Notes: generated from the letters alone by a model not told the origin. Numbered from the stretch's first letter, positions 27,116-37,100 are shown. The stretch: DNA of 64,000 nucleotides from Psychrobacillus faecigallinarum (GCF_014836595.1 NZ_JACSQO010000007.1:124001-188000), one strand, 5' to 3'. Program-made: numbers and translations.

Positions 27116-28186
27116 ATGAAAAAATCAATTTATGGTCTAACAAGAGACCAATTAATAGAGTGGTTAATGGAACATGGACAAAAGAAATTCCGTGCTGAAC
27201 AGGTATGGGATTGGTTATATATTAAACGAGTACAGAGCTTTGAGGAAATGACGAATGTAAATAAAGATTGTCTTAAGCTATTAGAAGATAATTTTGTAAT
27301 CCAAACCTTGAAGGAAAATGTAAAACAAGAGTCTGCTGATGGAACGATTAAATTCCTTTTTGAAATGCAGGATGGAAATTTAATCGAAACAGTTTTAATG
27401 CGATTTAAATATGGCTTGTCTGTATGTGTAACAACACAAGTAGGCTGTAATATTGGCTGTAGTTTCTGTGCAAGTGGTCTGTTAAAGAAAAGCCGAGATC
27501 TAGATGCTGGAGAGATTGTCGGGCAAATTATGAAGGTACAGGAGCATTTAGACGAATTACAGAAGGATGAGCGCGTTAGCCACATCGTAGTAATGGGTAT
27601 TGGTGAACCATTTGATAACTATAAAAACCTTATGAATTTCTTAAGAACAGTGAATGATCAAAAAGGTCTTGCTATCGGTGCGCGCCATATAACAGTTTCT
27701 ACAAGTGGGTTAGCTAAGAAGATTATGGACTTTGCAAACGAAAATATTCAAGTTAACCTTGCAGTTTCTTTACACGCTCCAAATGACGAGCTTCGTTCTA
27801 AAATTATGGTTATCAATAAGGCATTTCCAATTGAGAAAGTTATGGCTGCTGTTGACTATTATTTAGAAAAAACAAACCGTCGTATTACATTTGAATATAT
27901 TCTTCTTAAAGATGTAAATGATCATGTTGAAGAAGCACAGCAATTGGCGAAGCTACTGGAAAATAAACGCCATCTTTCTTATGTTAACTTGATTCCTTAC
28001 AATCCAGTTGACGAGCATGGTCAATACCAACGTAGCACAGAAAAGTCTATTAGTTCATTCTTCCAAACTTTAAAAAATAGCGGGATTAACTGTGGAGTGA
28101 GAATGGAACAGGGAACTGATATTGATGCTGCTTGTGGCCAATTACGTAGTAAACAAATTAAAAAAGAAAAAGCTGGAGCAAAATAA
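27116..28186 (+). CDS. rlmN: Dual-specificity RNA methyltransferase RlmN
   Basis: Radical SAM enzyme that puts a C2 methyl on A2503 of 23S rRNA and A37 of tRNA. 356 aa. The radical SAM cluster CNIGCSFC provides C111, C115 and C118. [11 protein letters not shown] binds SAM, and the C-terminal AACGQL carries the resolving Cys; the methyl-carrying Cys is likewise near the C-terminus. SD AGAGGGGCT. Monocistronic, with its own promoter and terminator. Confidence 0.96.
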   Translation: MKKSIYGLTRDQLIEWLMEHGQKKFRAEQVWDWLYIKRVQSFEEMTNVNKDCLKLLEDNFVIQTLKENVKQESADGTIKFLFEMQDGNLIETVLMRFKYGLSVCVTTQVGCNIGCSFCASGLLKKSRDLDAGEIVGQIMKVQEHLDELQKDERVSHIVVMGIGEPFDNYKNLMNFLRTVNDQKGLAIGARHITVSTSGLAKKIMDFANENIQVNLAVSLHAPNDELRSKIMVINKAFPIEKVMAAVDYYLEKTNRRITFEYILLKDVNDHVEEAQQLAKLLENKRHLSYVNLIPYNPVDEHGQYQRSTEKSISSFFQTLKNSGINCGVRMEQGTDIDAACGQLRSKQIKKEKAGAK

Positions 28187-28201
28187 TATACTTCCAATAC
28201 A

Positions 28202-28238
28202 AAACGCATCTTCCTTATTCAGGAGGATGCGTTTTTTT
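28202..28238. terminator. Terminator shared by rlmN and the small minus-strand gene
   Basis: Stem ACGCATCTTCC with GGAGGATGCGT (one G-T/A mismatch region), then TTTTTTTCTTTTT on the plus strand and TTTTG on the minus strand. The stop of the minus-strand gene lies inside the hairpin. Confidence 0.85.
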
Positions 28239-28367
28239 CTTTTTCTCTAATTCTGTTGGACGCTCGTCTATTGTATGCTTATAGGCATAGCCCTTGTTGA
28301 TAGTGAAAATAGTTAAGGCAAGGACAATGATAAAGATGATGATTCCAATAACAATGACTGTAACTAT
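28215..28367 (-). CDS. YtzI-like small membrane protein with a non-canonical start
   Basis: A frame of 50 codons encodes one membrane helix (VTVIVIGIIIFIIVLALTIF) followed by TINKGYAYKHTIDERPTEL and a Lys-rich tail. The GYxYKHTID phrase resembles the small Bacillus YtzI-type proteins. There is a strong SD (TTGGAGG, 28382-28376) but no ATG, GTG or TTG near it. Candidates are ATA at 28367 (8 nt spacing) or ATT at 28373 (2 nt). Either a rare start codon is used or the start has been lost. Confidence 0.6.
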   Translation of the reverse strand: MVTVIVIGIIIFIIVLALTIFTINKGYAYKHTIDERPTELEKKKKTHPPE

Positions 28368-28449
28368 GGGAATAACCTCCAAAAAATAAAGTATACACCC
28401 ATATCATAGCACAATAAAGATGATGGCGGGAGAGGGGGCAATTACAATA

Positions 28450-28478
28450 GAAAAAGCTATCCCGAGGGATAGCTTTTT
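28450..28478 (-). terminator. Terminator of katA
   Basis: Stem AAAAAGCTATCCC with its complement and a 3-nt loop, T run on the minus strand, 4 nt after the katA stop. Confidence 0.88.
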
Positions 28479-28481
28479 ACT

Positions 28482-29972
28482 TTATACTGTAGCAGTAACA
28501 TTCATAACTTCTTCAATTTTTTCCCATGGAAGTTCCATTGCCGCAGCAACGCCTTTACCATAAGCTGGATCTGCTTTATAGCAATGGATGATGTGGCGGA
28601 TTTTAATGAAATCTTCTACACCATTCATATTACGAGCAGTGTTTTCAAATAATACTTGCTGTTTTTCTGGGGTCATTAGATTGAACAATTTACCTGGTTG
28701 TTCGAAATAATTGTCATCATCTTCACGGAATTCCCAAATACCAGCATCTCCTTGAAGTGCTAGACTAGGCTCTTTGAATTGAGGTTGTTCCTTCCATTGA
28801 CCATAGCTGTTAGGCTCATAAGGTAATGTACTACCTAAGTTACCATCTACACGCATAGCACCATCTCTATGGAAAGAGTGTACAGGACATTTAGGTTTGT
28901 TAACAGGAATTTGGTGATGGTTAACACCTAGGCGGTAACGTTGAGCATCGCCATAAGAGAATAAACGACCTTGTAACATTCTATCAGGGGAGAAGCTAAT
29001 ACCAGGTACTACGTTAGCTGGTGTAAAAGCAGCTTGCTCTACTTCTGCAAAATAATTTTCAGGGTTACGGTTTAGTTCCCATTCACCAACTTCGATAAGT
29101 GGGAAGTCTTTTTTATACCAAACTTTTGTTAGATCAAAAGGATTATAAGGCATATTATTAGCTTGTTCTTCCGTCATTACCTGAATATACATTTTCCATT
29201 TAGGGAAATTACCAGCTTCGATATTGTCGTATAGGTCACGTTGATGACTTTCACGGTCAACACCAACCACTTCAACTGCTTCTTGATCAGTTAAGTTTTC
29301 AATACCTTGTTGAGAACGCATATGGAATTTAACCCAGACACGTTCATTGTTAGCATTGATCATACTGAATGTATGGCTACCAAATCCGTGCATTGTACGG
29401 TAAGATTTTGGAAGTCCTCTGTCACTCATTACGATTGTAATTTGGTGAAGTGCTTCCGGTAATGATGTCCAGAAATCCCAGTTGCTATTAGCACTACGCA
29501 TACCAGTACGTGGATCACGTTTAATAGCATGATTTAAATCTGGGAAATTAAGTGGATCACGGAAGAAGAATACTGGAGTGTTGTTACCAACTAAATCCCA
29601 GTTACCTTGCTCTGTATAGAAACGCATAGAGAATCCACGGATATCTCGTTCCGCATCTGCAGCTCCGCGTTCACCAGCTACAGTTGAGAAACGTACGAAC
29701 ATATCTGTTTCTTTACCGATTTCAGAGAATATACTAGCGCTAGTATATTGAGTAATATCATTAGTCACAGTAAATTTACCGTAAGCACCTGAACCTTTTG
29801 CGTGCATACGACGCTCTGGAATTACTTCTCTATCAAAGTGTGCTAGTTTTTCTAATAACCATACGTCTTGTAGTAAAAGAGGACCTCTTCTACCAGCAGA
29901 TTGTGAGTTTTGGTTATCTACTACTGGTGCGCCAGCTGCAGTTGTCAGCTTATTGTTTTGTTTTTCAGTCAT
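28482..29972 (-). CDS. katA: Haem catalase KatA
   Basis: Clade 3-type monofunctional catalase, 496 aa, decomposing H2O2 in the cytosol. The active-site His lies in [16 protein letters not shown], the distal Asn in [15 protein letters not shown], and the proximal haem-binding Tyr in [17 protein letters not shown] 29972 follows AGGGGGAAAAAG; a 12-codon upstream extension is unsupported. A PerR-like palindrome lies 27-47 bp upstream of the start. Monocistronic. Confidence 0.96.
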   Translation of the reverse strand: MTEKQNNKLTTAAGAPVVDNQNSQSAGRRGPLLLQDVWLLEKLAHFDREVIPERRMHAKGSGAYGKFTVTNDITQYTSASIFSEIGKETDMFVRFSTVAGERGAADAERDIRGFSMRFYTEQGNWDLVGNNTPVFFFRDPLNFPDLNHAIKRDPRTGMRSANSNWDFWTSLPEALHQITIVMSDRGLPKSYRTMHGFGSHTFSMINANNERVWVKFHMRSQQGIENLTDQEAVEVVGVDRESHQRDLYDNIEAGNFPKWKMYIQVMTEEQANNMPYNPFDLTKVWYKKDFPLIEVGEWELNRNPENYFAEVEQAAFTPANVVPGISFSPDRMLQGRLFSYGDAQRYRLGVNHHQIPVNKPKCPVHSFHRDGAMRVDGNLGSTLPYEPNSYGQWKEQPQFKEPSLALQGDAGIWEFREDDDNYFEQPGKLFNLMTPEKQQVLFENTARNMNGVEDFIKIRHIIHCYKADPAYGKGVAAAMELPWEKIEEVMNVTATV

Positions 29973-29998
29973 TCTTTTTCCCCCTAGATTAGAATCTT

Positions 29999-30019
29999 TA
30001 TAATACAAGAATTATTATA
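29999..30019 (-). promoter_or_regulatory. Palindrome upstream of katA, candidate PerR operator
   Basis: TATAATA and TATTATA, 7-bp half-sites, are separated by 7 bp. The canonical Per box (TTATAATTATTATAA) is 7-1-7, so spacing differs, but one half reads TTATAATA in full. Catalase is a classic PerR target. Candidate only. Confidence 0.4.
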
Positions 30020-30137
30020 TCAAAGGGTGGGTGAGAATGCTAGAATTTGAATGTAACTTTTTATTATTCTTATAGGAATGTGAACATTATTAGTCAATGT
30101 AAAACTATCTAAAACGTTGATATAGTTGGATTCTCAC

Positions 30138-31400
30138 TTAAATTAATAGATCAAAAAGTGTGCTATCTTTATTAACTTCCTTAAAGAAAAAGCCATTCTC
30201 ATTCATACGTGAGAGAAGCTCTAAATAATCCTCACTTCTTTTTAATTCAATGCCGACTAACGCCGGTCCACTTTCTTTGTTGTTCTTTTTGGTATATTCA
30301 AAGGTGGTGATATCATCGTCTGGACCCAGTACTTTATCAAGAAATTGTCTTAGTGCACCAGCTCTTTGTGGAAAGCTAACGATAAAGTAATATAGGAGCC
30401 CTTCATGTAATAACGATTTTTCCTTAATCTCCTGCATCCTGCCAATGTCATTATTTCCTCCGCTAATAATACATACGACGGACTTACCTTTTATTTGTTC
30501 CTTATGAGAATCGAGTGCTGCAATTGATAATGCCCCTGCAGGCTCTGCGATAATAGCGTGTTTATTGTATAAGCTCAAAATAGTTGTACATACCTTCCCC
30601 TCTGGGACAAGGGTGATGTCATCCACATATTTAGAAACAATCTCGTGGTTTAGCTTTCCTACACACTTAACAGCTGCCCCGTCAACGAATTTATCAATTG
30701 CATCAAGAACAATTGGTCCTTTGTTAGCTATGGCAGCTTTCATACTTGCAGCACCTGAAGGCTCTACACCAATAATTTTAGTGTTGGGGGATAGGTTCTT
30801 TATATAAGAAGAAACTCCAGAGATGAGACCTCCACCACCAATACTAGAAAAAACATAATCAAGCTCCTCATCAATATCATTCATAATCTCCACAGCCACT
30901 GTACCTTGACCAGCAATGATATCTAGATCATCAAATGGATGAATAAACAAACGGCCTTCTTGTTCTGCATAAGTAGTTGCAGTACTAGCGGAATCATCAA
31001 ATGTATCCCCAGTTAGGATAATTTCTGCGTATTGCCGGCCAAACATTTTTACCTGCTCAATTTTTTGTCTAGGAGTGGTTAGAGGCATAAATATTTTAGC
31101 GGAAATACCTAAGTGAGCACAGGCATAAGCGACTCCTTGGGCGTGATTACCTGCACTAGCACAGACTATTCCTTGCTTTCGAGCGATCTCTTCAATGGTT
31201 TTAATTTTATAATAAGCACCGCGGAGTTTAAACGAACGAACATGTTGTAAATCTTCGCGTTTAAAGTAAATATTTGCTTCATATTTTTCAGATAGATAGT
31301 CGTTTTTTTGAAGAGGTGTATGTATAACTACCTCTTTAAGAAATTGGTGCGCTTTTAGCACATCTTCAATTTGAAGTGTTTTGATATCCGCCATTTGCAT
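30138..31400 (-). CDS. ilvA: Threonine deaminase IlvA
   Basis: PLP enzyme converting threonine to 2-oxobutanoate, first step to isoleucine. 420 aa. The PLP Lys is in SFKLRGAYYKI, the glycine-rich phosphate loop in SSIGGGGLISG, and SGGNND follows near the end of the catalytic domain. The C-terminal about 80 residues (LYYFIVSFPQRAGALRQFL) form a single ACT-like regulatory domain, as in Bacillus IlvA. SD AGGAGG 7 nt before ATG 31400. Monocistronic; the rest of the ilv pathway is not in the window. Confidence 0.94.
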   Translation of the reverse strand: MQMADIKTLQIEDVLKAHQFLKEVVIHTPLQKNDYLSEKYEANIYFKREDLQHVRSFKLRGAYYKIKTIEEIARKQGIVCASAGNHAQGVAYACAHLGISAKIFMPLTTPRQKIEQVKMFGRQYAEIILTGDTFDDSASTATTYAEQEGRLFIHPFDDLDIIAGQGTVAVEIMNDIDEELDYVFSSIGGGGLISGVSSYIKNLSPNTKIIGVEPSGAASMKAAIANKGPIVLDAIDKFVDGAAVKCVGKLNHEIVSKYVDDITLVPEGKVCTTILSLYNKHAIIAEPAGALSIAALDSHKEQIKGKSVVCIISGGNNDIGRMQEIKEKSLLHEGLLYYFIVSFPQRAGALRQFLDKVLGPDDDITTFEYTKKNNKESGPALVGIELKRSEDYLELLSRMNENGFFFKEVNKDSTLFDLLI

Positions 31401-31539
31401 GATATGACCTCCTAAATCTAATTATCAGTATATTTTAACACACTACAGTGATAAACCCACGATTTATTTTTGATAATTCTAAATAATAAAACACTAACGA
31501 AATTTTACATTACACTTTGATAATTTCAAACATATTTTA

Positions 31540-31585
31540 TTGACAAAAATGTTCGATTAGAACATAATATGTTCATAGTTAACAT
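31540..31585 (+). promoter_or_regulatory. Promoter with twin operators of the DeoR-family gene
   Basis: Consensus TTGACA (31540-31545), 17-bp spacer and CATAAT (31563-31568). Two 15-bp boxes of the form TGTTC-N5/6-(G)AACA lie at 31550-31564 (spacer and -10) and 31570-31584 (start region), centres 20 bp apart. This fits autorepression by the DeoR-type protein encoded just downstream. Confidence 0.75.
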
Positions 31586-31611
31586 TTTATTTGTATTTAG
31601 GGGATGAATTC

Positions 31612-32376
31612 ATGCTTCCAATTAACAGAAAAAAGAAAATTATCGATGAGCTTTCTATTAAGGGGAAGGTTGAAATCTTAGAGCTTGTAGACCTTTTAGG
31701 AGTATCTGCAATGACTATACGAAGAGATTTGGACGAATTAGAAAAGCAGAAGAAATTGATAAGAACTCATGGTGGCGCTGCGCTACCTCAAGCGATAATA
31801 GGGGAACAATCATATGAACAAAAGCTTTCAGAAGCTCATATACAAAAGAAAGAGATTGCACAAATTGCCGTTGGCTTAGTAAAAGACGGTATGAGAATTT
31901 TGTTGGATTCAGGAACAACTACATTAGAAATTGCAAGGCTATTGAAATCACGGACGAATATCACAGTAGTTACAAATGATATTAAGATTGCAGCTGAATT
32001 AACAGATTCTAATTTAGAAGTTATTTTACTTGGTGGAAAGATCCAGAATGGTGTCGGTGCAATACTTGGATCCTACGCTGAGCAAATGCTAAAAAACATA
32101 CATGTAGATATTCTGTTCCTTGGGGCACATGCTGTGCATGCTTCTCTCGGTATAACTTCTGCAACTTTTGAGAAAGCATCTATTAAAAAAGAGATGATAA
32201 ACGTAAGTGAGGCGGTTTACCTAACTGTAGATGCACATAAATTTGGGAAAAAAGCATTTGCTAAAATAGCTGGTGTGGATTCGGTAACAGGAATTATAAC
32301 GGATAGCACTATTTCTAAGGAAGTAGAAGAGATTTATAAAGAGAAATCTACTTTTATAAAGGGAGTGACAAAGTGA
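31612..32376 (+). CDS. DeoR/GlpR-family sugar-catabolism repressor
   Basis: DNA-binding repressor, 254 aa. N-terminal winged HTH (about 1-57: LVDLLGVSAMTIRRDLDELE, then LIRTHGGAA) and a C-terminal DeoR sensor domain with LLDSGTTTLEIARLL and VTNDIKIA, which binds a phosphorylated sugar intermediate. ATG 31612 follows AGGGGATG; the TTG at 31591 lies upstream of this SD. It heads a four-gene operon and its stop overlaps the kinase start, so the likely inducer is an intermediate of the pathway it controls. Confidence 0.9.
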   Translation: MLPINRKKKIIDELSIKGKVEILELVDLLGVSAMTIRRDLDELEKQKKLIRTHGGAALPQAIIGEQSYEQKLSEAHIQKKEIAQIAVGLVKDGMRILLDSGTTTLEIARLLKSRTNITVVTNDIKIAAELTDSNLEVILLGGKIQNGVGAILGSYAEQMLKNIHVDILFLGAHAVHASLGITSATFEKASIKKEMINVSEAVYLTVDAHKFGKKAFAKIAGVDSVTGIITDSTISKEVEEIYKEKSTFIKGVTK

Positions 32377-33680
32377 AGATAGGCATTATTGCAGATGATT
32401 TAACAGGAGCAAATGCTACTGGAGTCCGCCTGGCAAAAAATGGTTTCATGAGTGCTACAGTTGTTTTTGGTGGAGAGGTGCCATTAAATAGTGATTTTAC
32501 CTCTATTAGCATAGATACAGATAGTAGATATTGTTCTCCTTCTAATGCAGAAGAACGTGTTTTGAAGGCATATGAGCAACTAACAATTTGGGGAGCAAGT
32601 GTTATTGGTAAACGAATTGATAGTACTGTGAGAGGTAATCTCGGAGTAGAGACCGATGTTTTACTGAATGCCATCGGTGGAAACTCCGTAGCGGTTGTTG
32701 TTGCTTCTTACCCAGATTCAGGTCGAGTAGTTTCAGGTGGCTATCTTTTAGTAAATGGGGTACCTGTGGAAGCAACTGATGTCGCTAAAGATCCTATGAA
32801 TCCAATAAGTATCTCTCATGTCCCTACTATTATGGAAAACCAAAGCCAACTTCCTGTTTGTCATGTGGGGCTTGGCACAGTTTTAAAGGGTAAAGAGGCA
32901 ATACAATTACAGTTAATGAAGCAAATTGAAGCGATGAATCGCATTATAGTAGTTGATGCAGTGACAAATGAAGAAATTGACAATATTGCCGAGGCGATGG
33001 CTTCCATAGATGGAATTCATTTTATCCCCGTAGACCCAGGTCCACTCTCTGCCTCTTTTGGAAGAATGAAAGCCCATCAACATGTTCAAACAAATAAATT
33101 CATCGTGACTGTTGGTAGTATTACTCCATTAACTGGTAGACAGCTGAATTATTTAATTGATAAGAAAAATGCAGATCCAGTATATGTGCGTGCTAGCGCT
33201 TTAGCATCGGTAAGTAGCTCCTGGGAGAAAGAAATTGATCGTGCAACGGAAGAAGCATTGAATAAACTAGAGGCGCAAGAAGTATTAATCATTACTACCT
33301 ATGCGCCTGGAACAGAAAAGCTGAACCTAGCTGATATAGCATTGAAAGAGGGCGTTACGGAAGAAAAACTGGCAAAGCGTTTAACAGAGGGGCTTGCTAG
33401 AGTAACAAACAATGTGGTTCAGCAGACAAAACATCAAATAGATGGTACTTTCTCAAGTGGAGGAGATGTAACGGCAGCTATTTGTGCTGTGAGTGATGCT
33501 GCAGCGATAGGCTTGCAGGATGAAGTCATTCCCTTAGCTGCTTATGGCCATTTTATAGGTGGTACATTTGATGGTATTCCCGTGATTACTAAGGGCGGGA
33601 TGGTAGGAGATAAATATTCTATCTACAAATGCGTAAGATTTTTAACAAACAAAAAAGAAGAAGGAAGTGTTCTAATATGA
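32373..33680 (+). CDS. dtnK: Four-carbon acid sugar kinase, D-threonate kinase type (DUF1537)
   Basis: ATP-dependent kinase of the DUF1537 family, 435 aa. The N-terminal substrate domain contains [19 protein letters not shown] and [14 protein letters not shown]; the C-terminal nucleotide domain contains [13 protein letters not shown] and [11 protein letters not shown]. DtnK and PdxA2 alone are known to form the D-threonate pathway (4-phosphorylation, then oxidative decarboxylation to dihydroxyacetone phosphate). The adjacent PdxA2 gene supports D-threonate; D-erythronate or related acids remain possible. GTG start, ATGA-type overlaps on both sides. Confidence 0.88.
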   Translation: MKIGIIADDLTGANATGVRLAKNGFMSATVVFGGEVPLNSDFTSISIDTDSRYCSPSNAEERVLKAYEQLTIWGASVIGKRIDSTVRGNLGVETDVLLNAIGGNSVAVVVASYPDSGRVVSGGYLLVNGVPVEATDVAKDPMNPISISHVPTIMENQSQLPVCHVGLGTVLKGKEAIQLQLMKQIEAMNRIIVVDAVTNEEIDNIAEAMASIDGIHFIPVDPGPLSASFGRMKAHQHVQTNKFIVTVGSITPLTGRQLNYLIDKKNADPVYVRASALASVSSSWEKEIDRATEEALNKLEAQEVLIITTYAPGTEKLNLADIALKEGVTEEKLAKRLTEGLARVTNNVVQQTKHQIDGTFSSGGDVTAAICAVSDAAAIGLQDEVIPLAAYGHFIGGTFDGIPVITKGGMVGDKYSIYKCVRFLTNKKEEGSVLI

Positions 33681-34687
33681 CAACACGAGAAATTATTGCA
33701 ATACCTATGGGAGATGCAGCAGGGATAGGACCAGAAATTACAGTGAAATCTTTAGCTAAAGAAGAGATTTATTCTATGTGTAAACCACTAGTTGTAGGTG
33801 ACGCTAAAATTATTCGTAAAGCAATTGAAGTTACTGGGGTGGACTTAAATGTAAACGTGGTTGCCTCTCCAATAGATGGTTCTTATAAATTTGGAACAAT
33901 TGATATTATTGATTTGAATAATATTGATTTAGAATCTTTTGAACCTGGGAGCGTTTCTGCTCAAAATGGACAAGCGGCTTTCGAATTTATCAAACGATCA
34001 GTGGAATTAGCTATGGCTGGGGAAGTTAAAGCATTGGCAACAACTCCTATCAACAAAGAATCTTTAAAAGCAGCTAATGTTCCTTACATTGGCCATACGG
34101 AAATGCTAGAAGACCTTGGTGGCTCTCCGGATCCATTAACAATGTTCCAAGTAAATGGTATGCGTATTTTCTTCTTAACTCGCCACTTATCTGTTGCTGA
34201 CGCTATTAAACAAATGACTAAAGAGCGTGTACGCGATTATTTGAACAGATGTGACCAAGCTTTACAGCGTTTAGGTGTTGAAACTCGTAAATTAGCTGTT
34301 GCTGGGTTAAATCCCCATGCAGGTGAGGGTGGTTTGTTTGGGATGGAAGAAGTAGAAGAGATTAAACCAGGCGTCGAGCTTGCTAAAGCAGATGGAATTG
34401 ATGCATATGGACCAGTTCCTGCTGACTCCGTATTCTTCCAAGCACTTAATGGAAAATATGATGCGGTTCTTTCCTTATATCACGATCAAGGCCATATTGC
34501 AGCGAAAATGACCGATTTCCATCGTACTATTTCTATTACGAACGGTCTACCATTCTTGCGCACTTCTGTAGACCACGGGACCGCGTTTGATATTGCATGG
34601 AAAAACATTGCATCAGAAGTGAGTATGTTTGAGTGTATCAAGCTTGCTGCAGAGTATGCGCCTAAATTTACTCGTGAGTCTTTGTAA
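33677..34687 (+). CDS. pdxA2: PdxA2-type 4-phospho-D-threonate dehydrogenase
   Basis: NAD-dependent decarboxylating dehydrogenase of the PdxA family, 336 aa. Family motifs are [12 protein letters not shown] at the N-terminus, [29 protein letters not shown] (metal-binding His) and [12 protein letters not shown] (metal-binding His). In context the product is dihydroxyacetone phosphate plus CO2 rather than pyridoxine precursor. Start ATG 33677, overlapping dtnK by 4 nt; the longer ORF from 33629 lies inside dtnK. Confidence 0.88.
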   Translation: MTTREIIAIPMGDAAGIGPEITVKSLAKEEIYSMCKPLVVGDAKIIRKAIEVTGVDLNVNVVASPIDGSYKFGTIDIIDLNNIDLESFEPGSVSAQNGQAAFEFIKRSVELAMAGEVKALATTPINKESLKAANVPYIGHTEMLEDLGGSPDPLTMFQVNGMRIFFLTRHLSVADAIKQMTKERVRDYLNRCDQALQRLGVETRKLAVAGLNPHAGEGGLFGMEEVEEIKPGVELAKADGIDAYGPVPADSVFFQALNGKYDAVLSLYHDQGHIAAKMTDFHRTISITNGLPFLRTSVDHGTAFDIAWKNIASEVSMFECIKLAAEYAPKFTRESL

Positions 34688-34700
34688 GTTTTGTAATTCT

Positions 34701-34728
34701 AGAAAAGGGGATTCCCCTTTTCTATTTA
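34701..34728 (+). terminator. Intra-operon hairpin after pdxA2
   Basis: Perfect 10-bp stem (34701-34710 with 34714-34723), 3-nt loop, no real T tract. It may be a weak attenuator or mRNA stabiliser before the permease. Confidence 0.5.
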
Positions 34729-34757
34729 AATATACATAATTGAAAGGGGTTTCAAGA

Positions 34758-36134
34758 ATGGGTTTAGAAATGCAAATGTTGTTGGGGTTAGTTATTGGTG
34801 TAACGGTTTTAATTTTGCTTGTGTTAAAAACTAAAATTCATGCTTTTTTAGCGTTGCTAATTGCCGCTTCTGTAACTGGGCTTATTGGAGGAATGGAGCC
34901 TTTAAAGGTAGTTAACTCTATAACTTCTGGTTTTGGTAACACGCTAGCTTCTATAGGGATCGTTGTAGGGCTAGGGGTAATGATGGGGAGGATTTTAGAA
35001 GTAACGGGAGCCGCTGAAAAGCTAGCTTACACGTTAATTCGAGTAGTTGGAAAGAAGAAGGAAGAATGGGCAATGGCCATTGCTGGTTATTTCGTATCTA
35101 TTCCTATTTTTGTAGATTCGGCCTTCGTCATTTTAAATCCTTTAGTAAAGTCATTATCACGTAAAACAGGGAAATCTGTAGTTACATTGGGGGTTGCATT
35201 AGCGATAGGGTTAGCAGCAACTCACCATGCGGTTCCACCAACTCCAGGTCCTTTAGGGGTAGCGGGTATTTTTGGAGTAGATATAGGTGAAATGATTTTC
35301 TGGGGATTAATATTTGCTATTCCGATAATTATAATAGGTGTTCTTTATGCAAAATGGATTGGAAAACGAATATACCAAGTTCCAGAAGAAGATGGAGAAG
35401 GATTTATTCGTAAAGATTCGTCTGAAATGGTATACAATGATTTTTTAGCAGCTTCTGCTGACAGAGAAAAAGAGCTACCATCGTTTTTCATATCTTTTTT
35501 ACCGATATTATTGCCAATCATATTAATATTCTTAAATACCACTTTAACAGCTTTAGAAATAACAGGAGGGTTCTGGGAATATGTACTATTCTTAGGACAA
35601 CCAATTATCGCTTTAGCACTTGGGTTAGTTGCCGCAATTTATGGATTGGCTAATCAAATGAAAAAAGAAGAGGCTTTAGAGAGAATGGAAGAAGGAATGA
35701 CTACGGCGGGTATCATCCTTTTAGTTACAGGTGCTGGTGGTGCATTAGGAACAGTATTGCGTGACAGTGGCACAGGGGACTATTTAGCTGAAATAATTGC
35801 TGGATTGCCTTTGCCTGCTATATTAGTGCCTTTCTTTATAGCGTCTATTGTACGATTAATACAAGGTAGTGGGACTGTTGCTATGATTACAGCAGCTTCA
35901 ATCTCTGCTCCAATTTTAGCCAATCTTGACGTTAATCTAGCCTTAGCGGCCCAAGCGGCGGCACTAGGTGCAATGTTATTTTCTTACTTCAATGATTCCC
36001 TGTTCTGGGTTGTTAACCGTATGTTAGGAATCACTAAACTAAAAGAACAAATTCTAGTATGGTCCGTACCTACAACCATTGCTTGGGGTACCTCTTTAAT
36101 CATGCTAATCATAGCCAATGCCATAGTAGGCTAA
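34758..36134 (+). CDS. GntP-family acid-sugar/H+ symporter
   Basis: Integral membrane permease, 458 aa with about 12-14 hydrophobic segments, of the gluconate permease (GntP) family. Typical elements are GFGNTLASIGIVVGLGVMMG, HHAVPPTPGPLGVAG and RLIQGSGTVAMITAAS. As last gene of the operon it should import the acid substrate of DtnK/PdxA2, probably D-threonate. ATG 34758 follows AAAGGGG; the TTG at 34740 is upstream of this SD. Confidence 0.9.
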   Translation: MGLEMQMLLGLVIGVTVLILLVLKTKIHAFLALLIAASVTGLIGGMEPLKVVNSITSGFGNTLASIGIVVGLGVMMGRILEVTGAAEKLAYTLIRVVGKKKEEWAMAIAGYFVSIPIFVDSAFVILNPLVKSLSRKTGKSVVTLGVALAIGLAATHHAVPPTPGPLGVAGIFGVDIGEMIFWGLIFAIPIIIIGVLYAKWIGKRIYQVPEEDGEGFIRKDSSEMVYNDFLAASADREKELPSFFISFLPILLPIILIFLNTTLTALEITGGFWEYVLFLGQPIIALALGLVAAIYGLANQMKKEEALERMEEGMTTAGIILLVTGAGGALGTVLRDSGTGDYLAEIIAGLPLPAILVPFFIASIVRLIQGSGTVAMITAASISAPILANLDVNLALAAQAAALGAMLFSYFNDSLFWVVNRMLGITKLKEQILVWSVPTTIAWGTSLIMLIIANAIVG

Positions 36135-36193
36135 TAGAATACTAGAACATTGCTTCTTATATTTTATGTGTCTGGTATATTTCAAGTGTTTGG

Positions 36194-36224
36194 TATATTA
36201 CAGGTGCCTGGCACCTGTAATATA
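36194..36224. repeat. Perfect palindrome with GGTGCC/GGCACC core, copy 1
   Basis: 31 bp, 15-bp perfect arms, centre T. Core TTACAGGTGCC / GGCACCTGTAA, flanks TATA. Lies 59 bp after the permease stop in a 374-bp spacer shared with copy 2. It lacks a T run. Confidence 0.9.
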
Positions 36225-36364
36225 AACAAATTATTTTAATATACAAACGCTAATATTCTAATATAATATAGTTGCAATTTTCGTAATAAATACGCTTAAA
36301 AAAGGTTTTTTTAATAGAGGAAGTTAGTTGCAAATAGAGAAGAAAAAATAGGAACTTTTATTTC

Positions 36365-36401
36365 AATAGTGTTACAGGTGCCAGGCACCTGTAACACTAT
36401 T
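36365..36401. repeat. Perfect palindrome with GGTGCC/GGCACC core, copy 2
   Basis: 37 bp, 18-bp perfect arms around a central A. Same core as copy 1, but with flanks AATAGTG / CACTATT. Lies 108 bp before the flavin reductase start. Confidence 0.9.
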
Positions 36402-36508
36402 TTTATGAGCAAATTTTCAGCATATTTTAGTGGGTGCGTGATATACTAACAAAATGATTTGGGTTTGAAATTTTTGCATGATTTTTAATAGTTTTAGGAG
36501 GAATGGAT

Positions 36509-37057
36509 ATGTCAATCAAGGTAGCAGCTATTATTGGAAGTAACAGAAAAGAGTCTTACAATCGTAAATTAGTGGAGTATATGAAGAAGCGTTATGCGGA
36601 TAAGTTAGTTATTGAGCTTGTTTCTATCAATGAAGTAGAAATGTTTAATGCTGATATTGAGAATGATCCTCCGCAAGGTGCGATTGAATTTAAAAAGAAT
36701 GTTCGTAATGCGGATGCGGTGCTTTTTGCTGTACCAGAATATAATTTCTCTATTCCTGGTGCTTTAAAAAATGCAATAGATTGGTTATCACGTAGTGGAA
36801 ATGATTTAGTTGGTAAACCAACTTTCATCATCGGCTCTTCAATGGGTGTGCTAGGAAGCGTTCGAGCTCAAATGCACCTTCGTGAGATACTATCTAATCC
36901 GAATCTCCAACCACAGCTACTTCCAGGAAACGAAGTGTATGTAGGGGCAATTCATACAAAATTGAATGAACAAAATGAAGTGACTGATCAAGCAACAATC
37001 GATTTTCTAGATAAAGTAGTAAATAATTTCATCGAATTTTATAATAAAGTTAAGTAA
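36509..37057 (+). CDS. NADPH-dependent FMN reductase
   Basis: Flavodoxin-like oxidoreductase, 182 aa, azoreductase/chromate-reductase type. N-terminal FMN phosphate loop IIGSNRKESYNRKL, then AVPEYNFSIPGALKNAIDWLS, the family signature, and IIGSSMGVLGSVRAQ. Cytosolic. ATG 36509 is 7 nt after AGGAGG; the ATG at 36503 is too close to it. Monocistronic with its own terminator. Confidence 0.9.
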   Translation: MSIKVAAIIGSNRKESYNRKLVEYMKKRYADKLVIELVSINEVEMFNADIENDPPQGAIEFKKNVRNADAVLFAVPEYNFSIPGALKNAIDWLSRSGNDLVGKPTFIIGSSMGVLGSVRAQMHLREILSNPNLQPQLLPGNEVYVGAIHTKLNEQNEVTDQATIDFLDKVVNNFIEFYNKVK

Positions 37058-37062
37058 GAGTA

Positions 37063-37100
37063 AAAAGGGAGAAAATCATTGATGATTTTCTCCCTTTTAA
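37063..37100 (+). terminator. Terminator of the FMN reductase gene
   Basis: 17-bp stem 37063-37079 with 37082-37098, very tight loop, T tract within the right arm. Confidence 0.88.

Noticed and set aside
31440..31535. CodY boxes between ilvA and the DeoR-family gene
   Set aside because: TTTGATAATTCTAAA and TTTGATAATTTCAAA are similar direct repeats but match the CodY consensus poorly.
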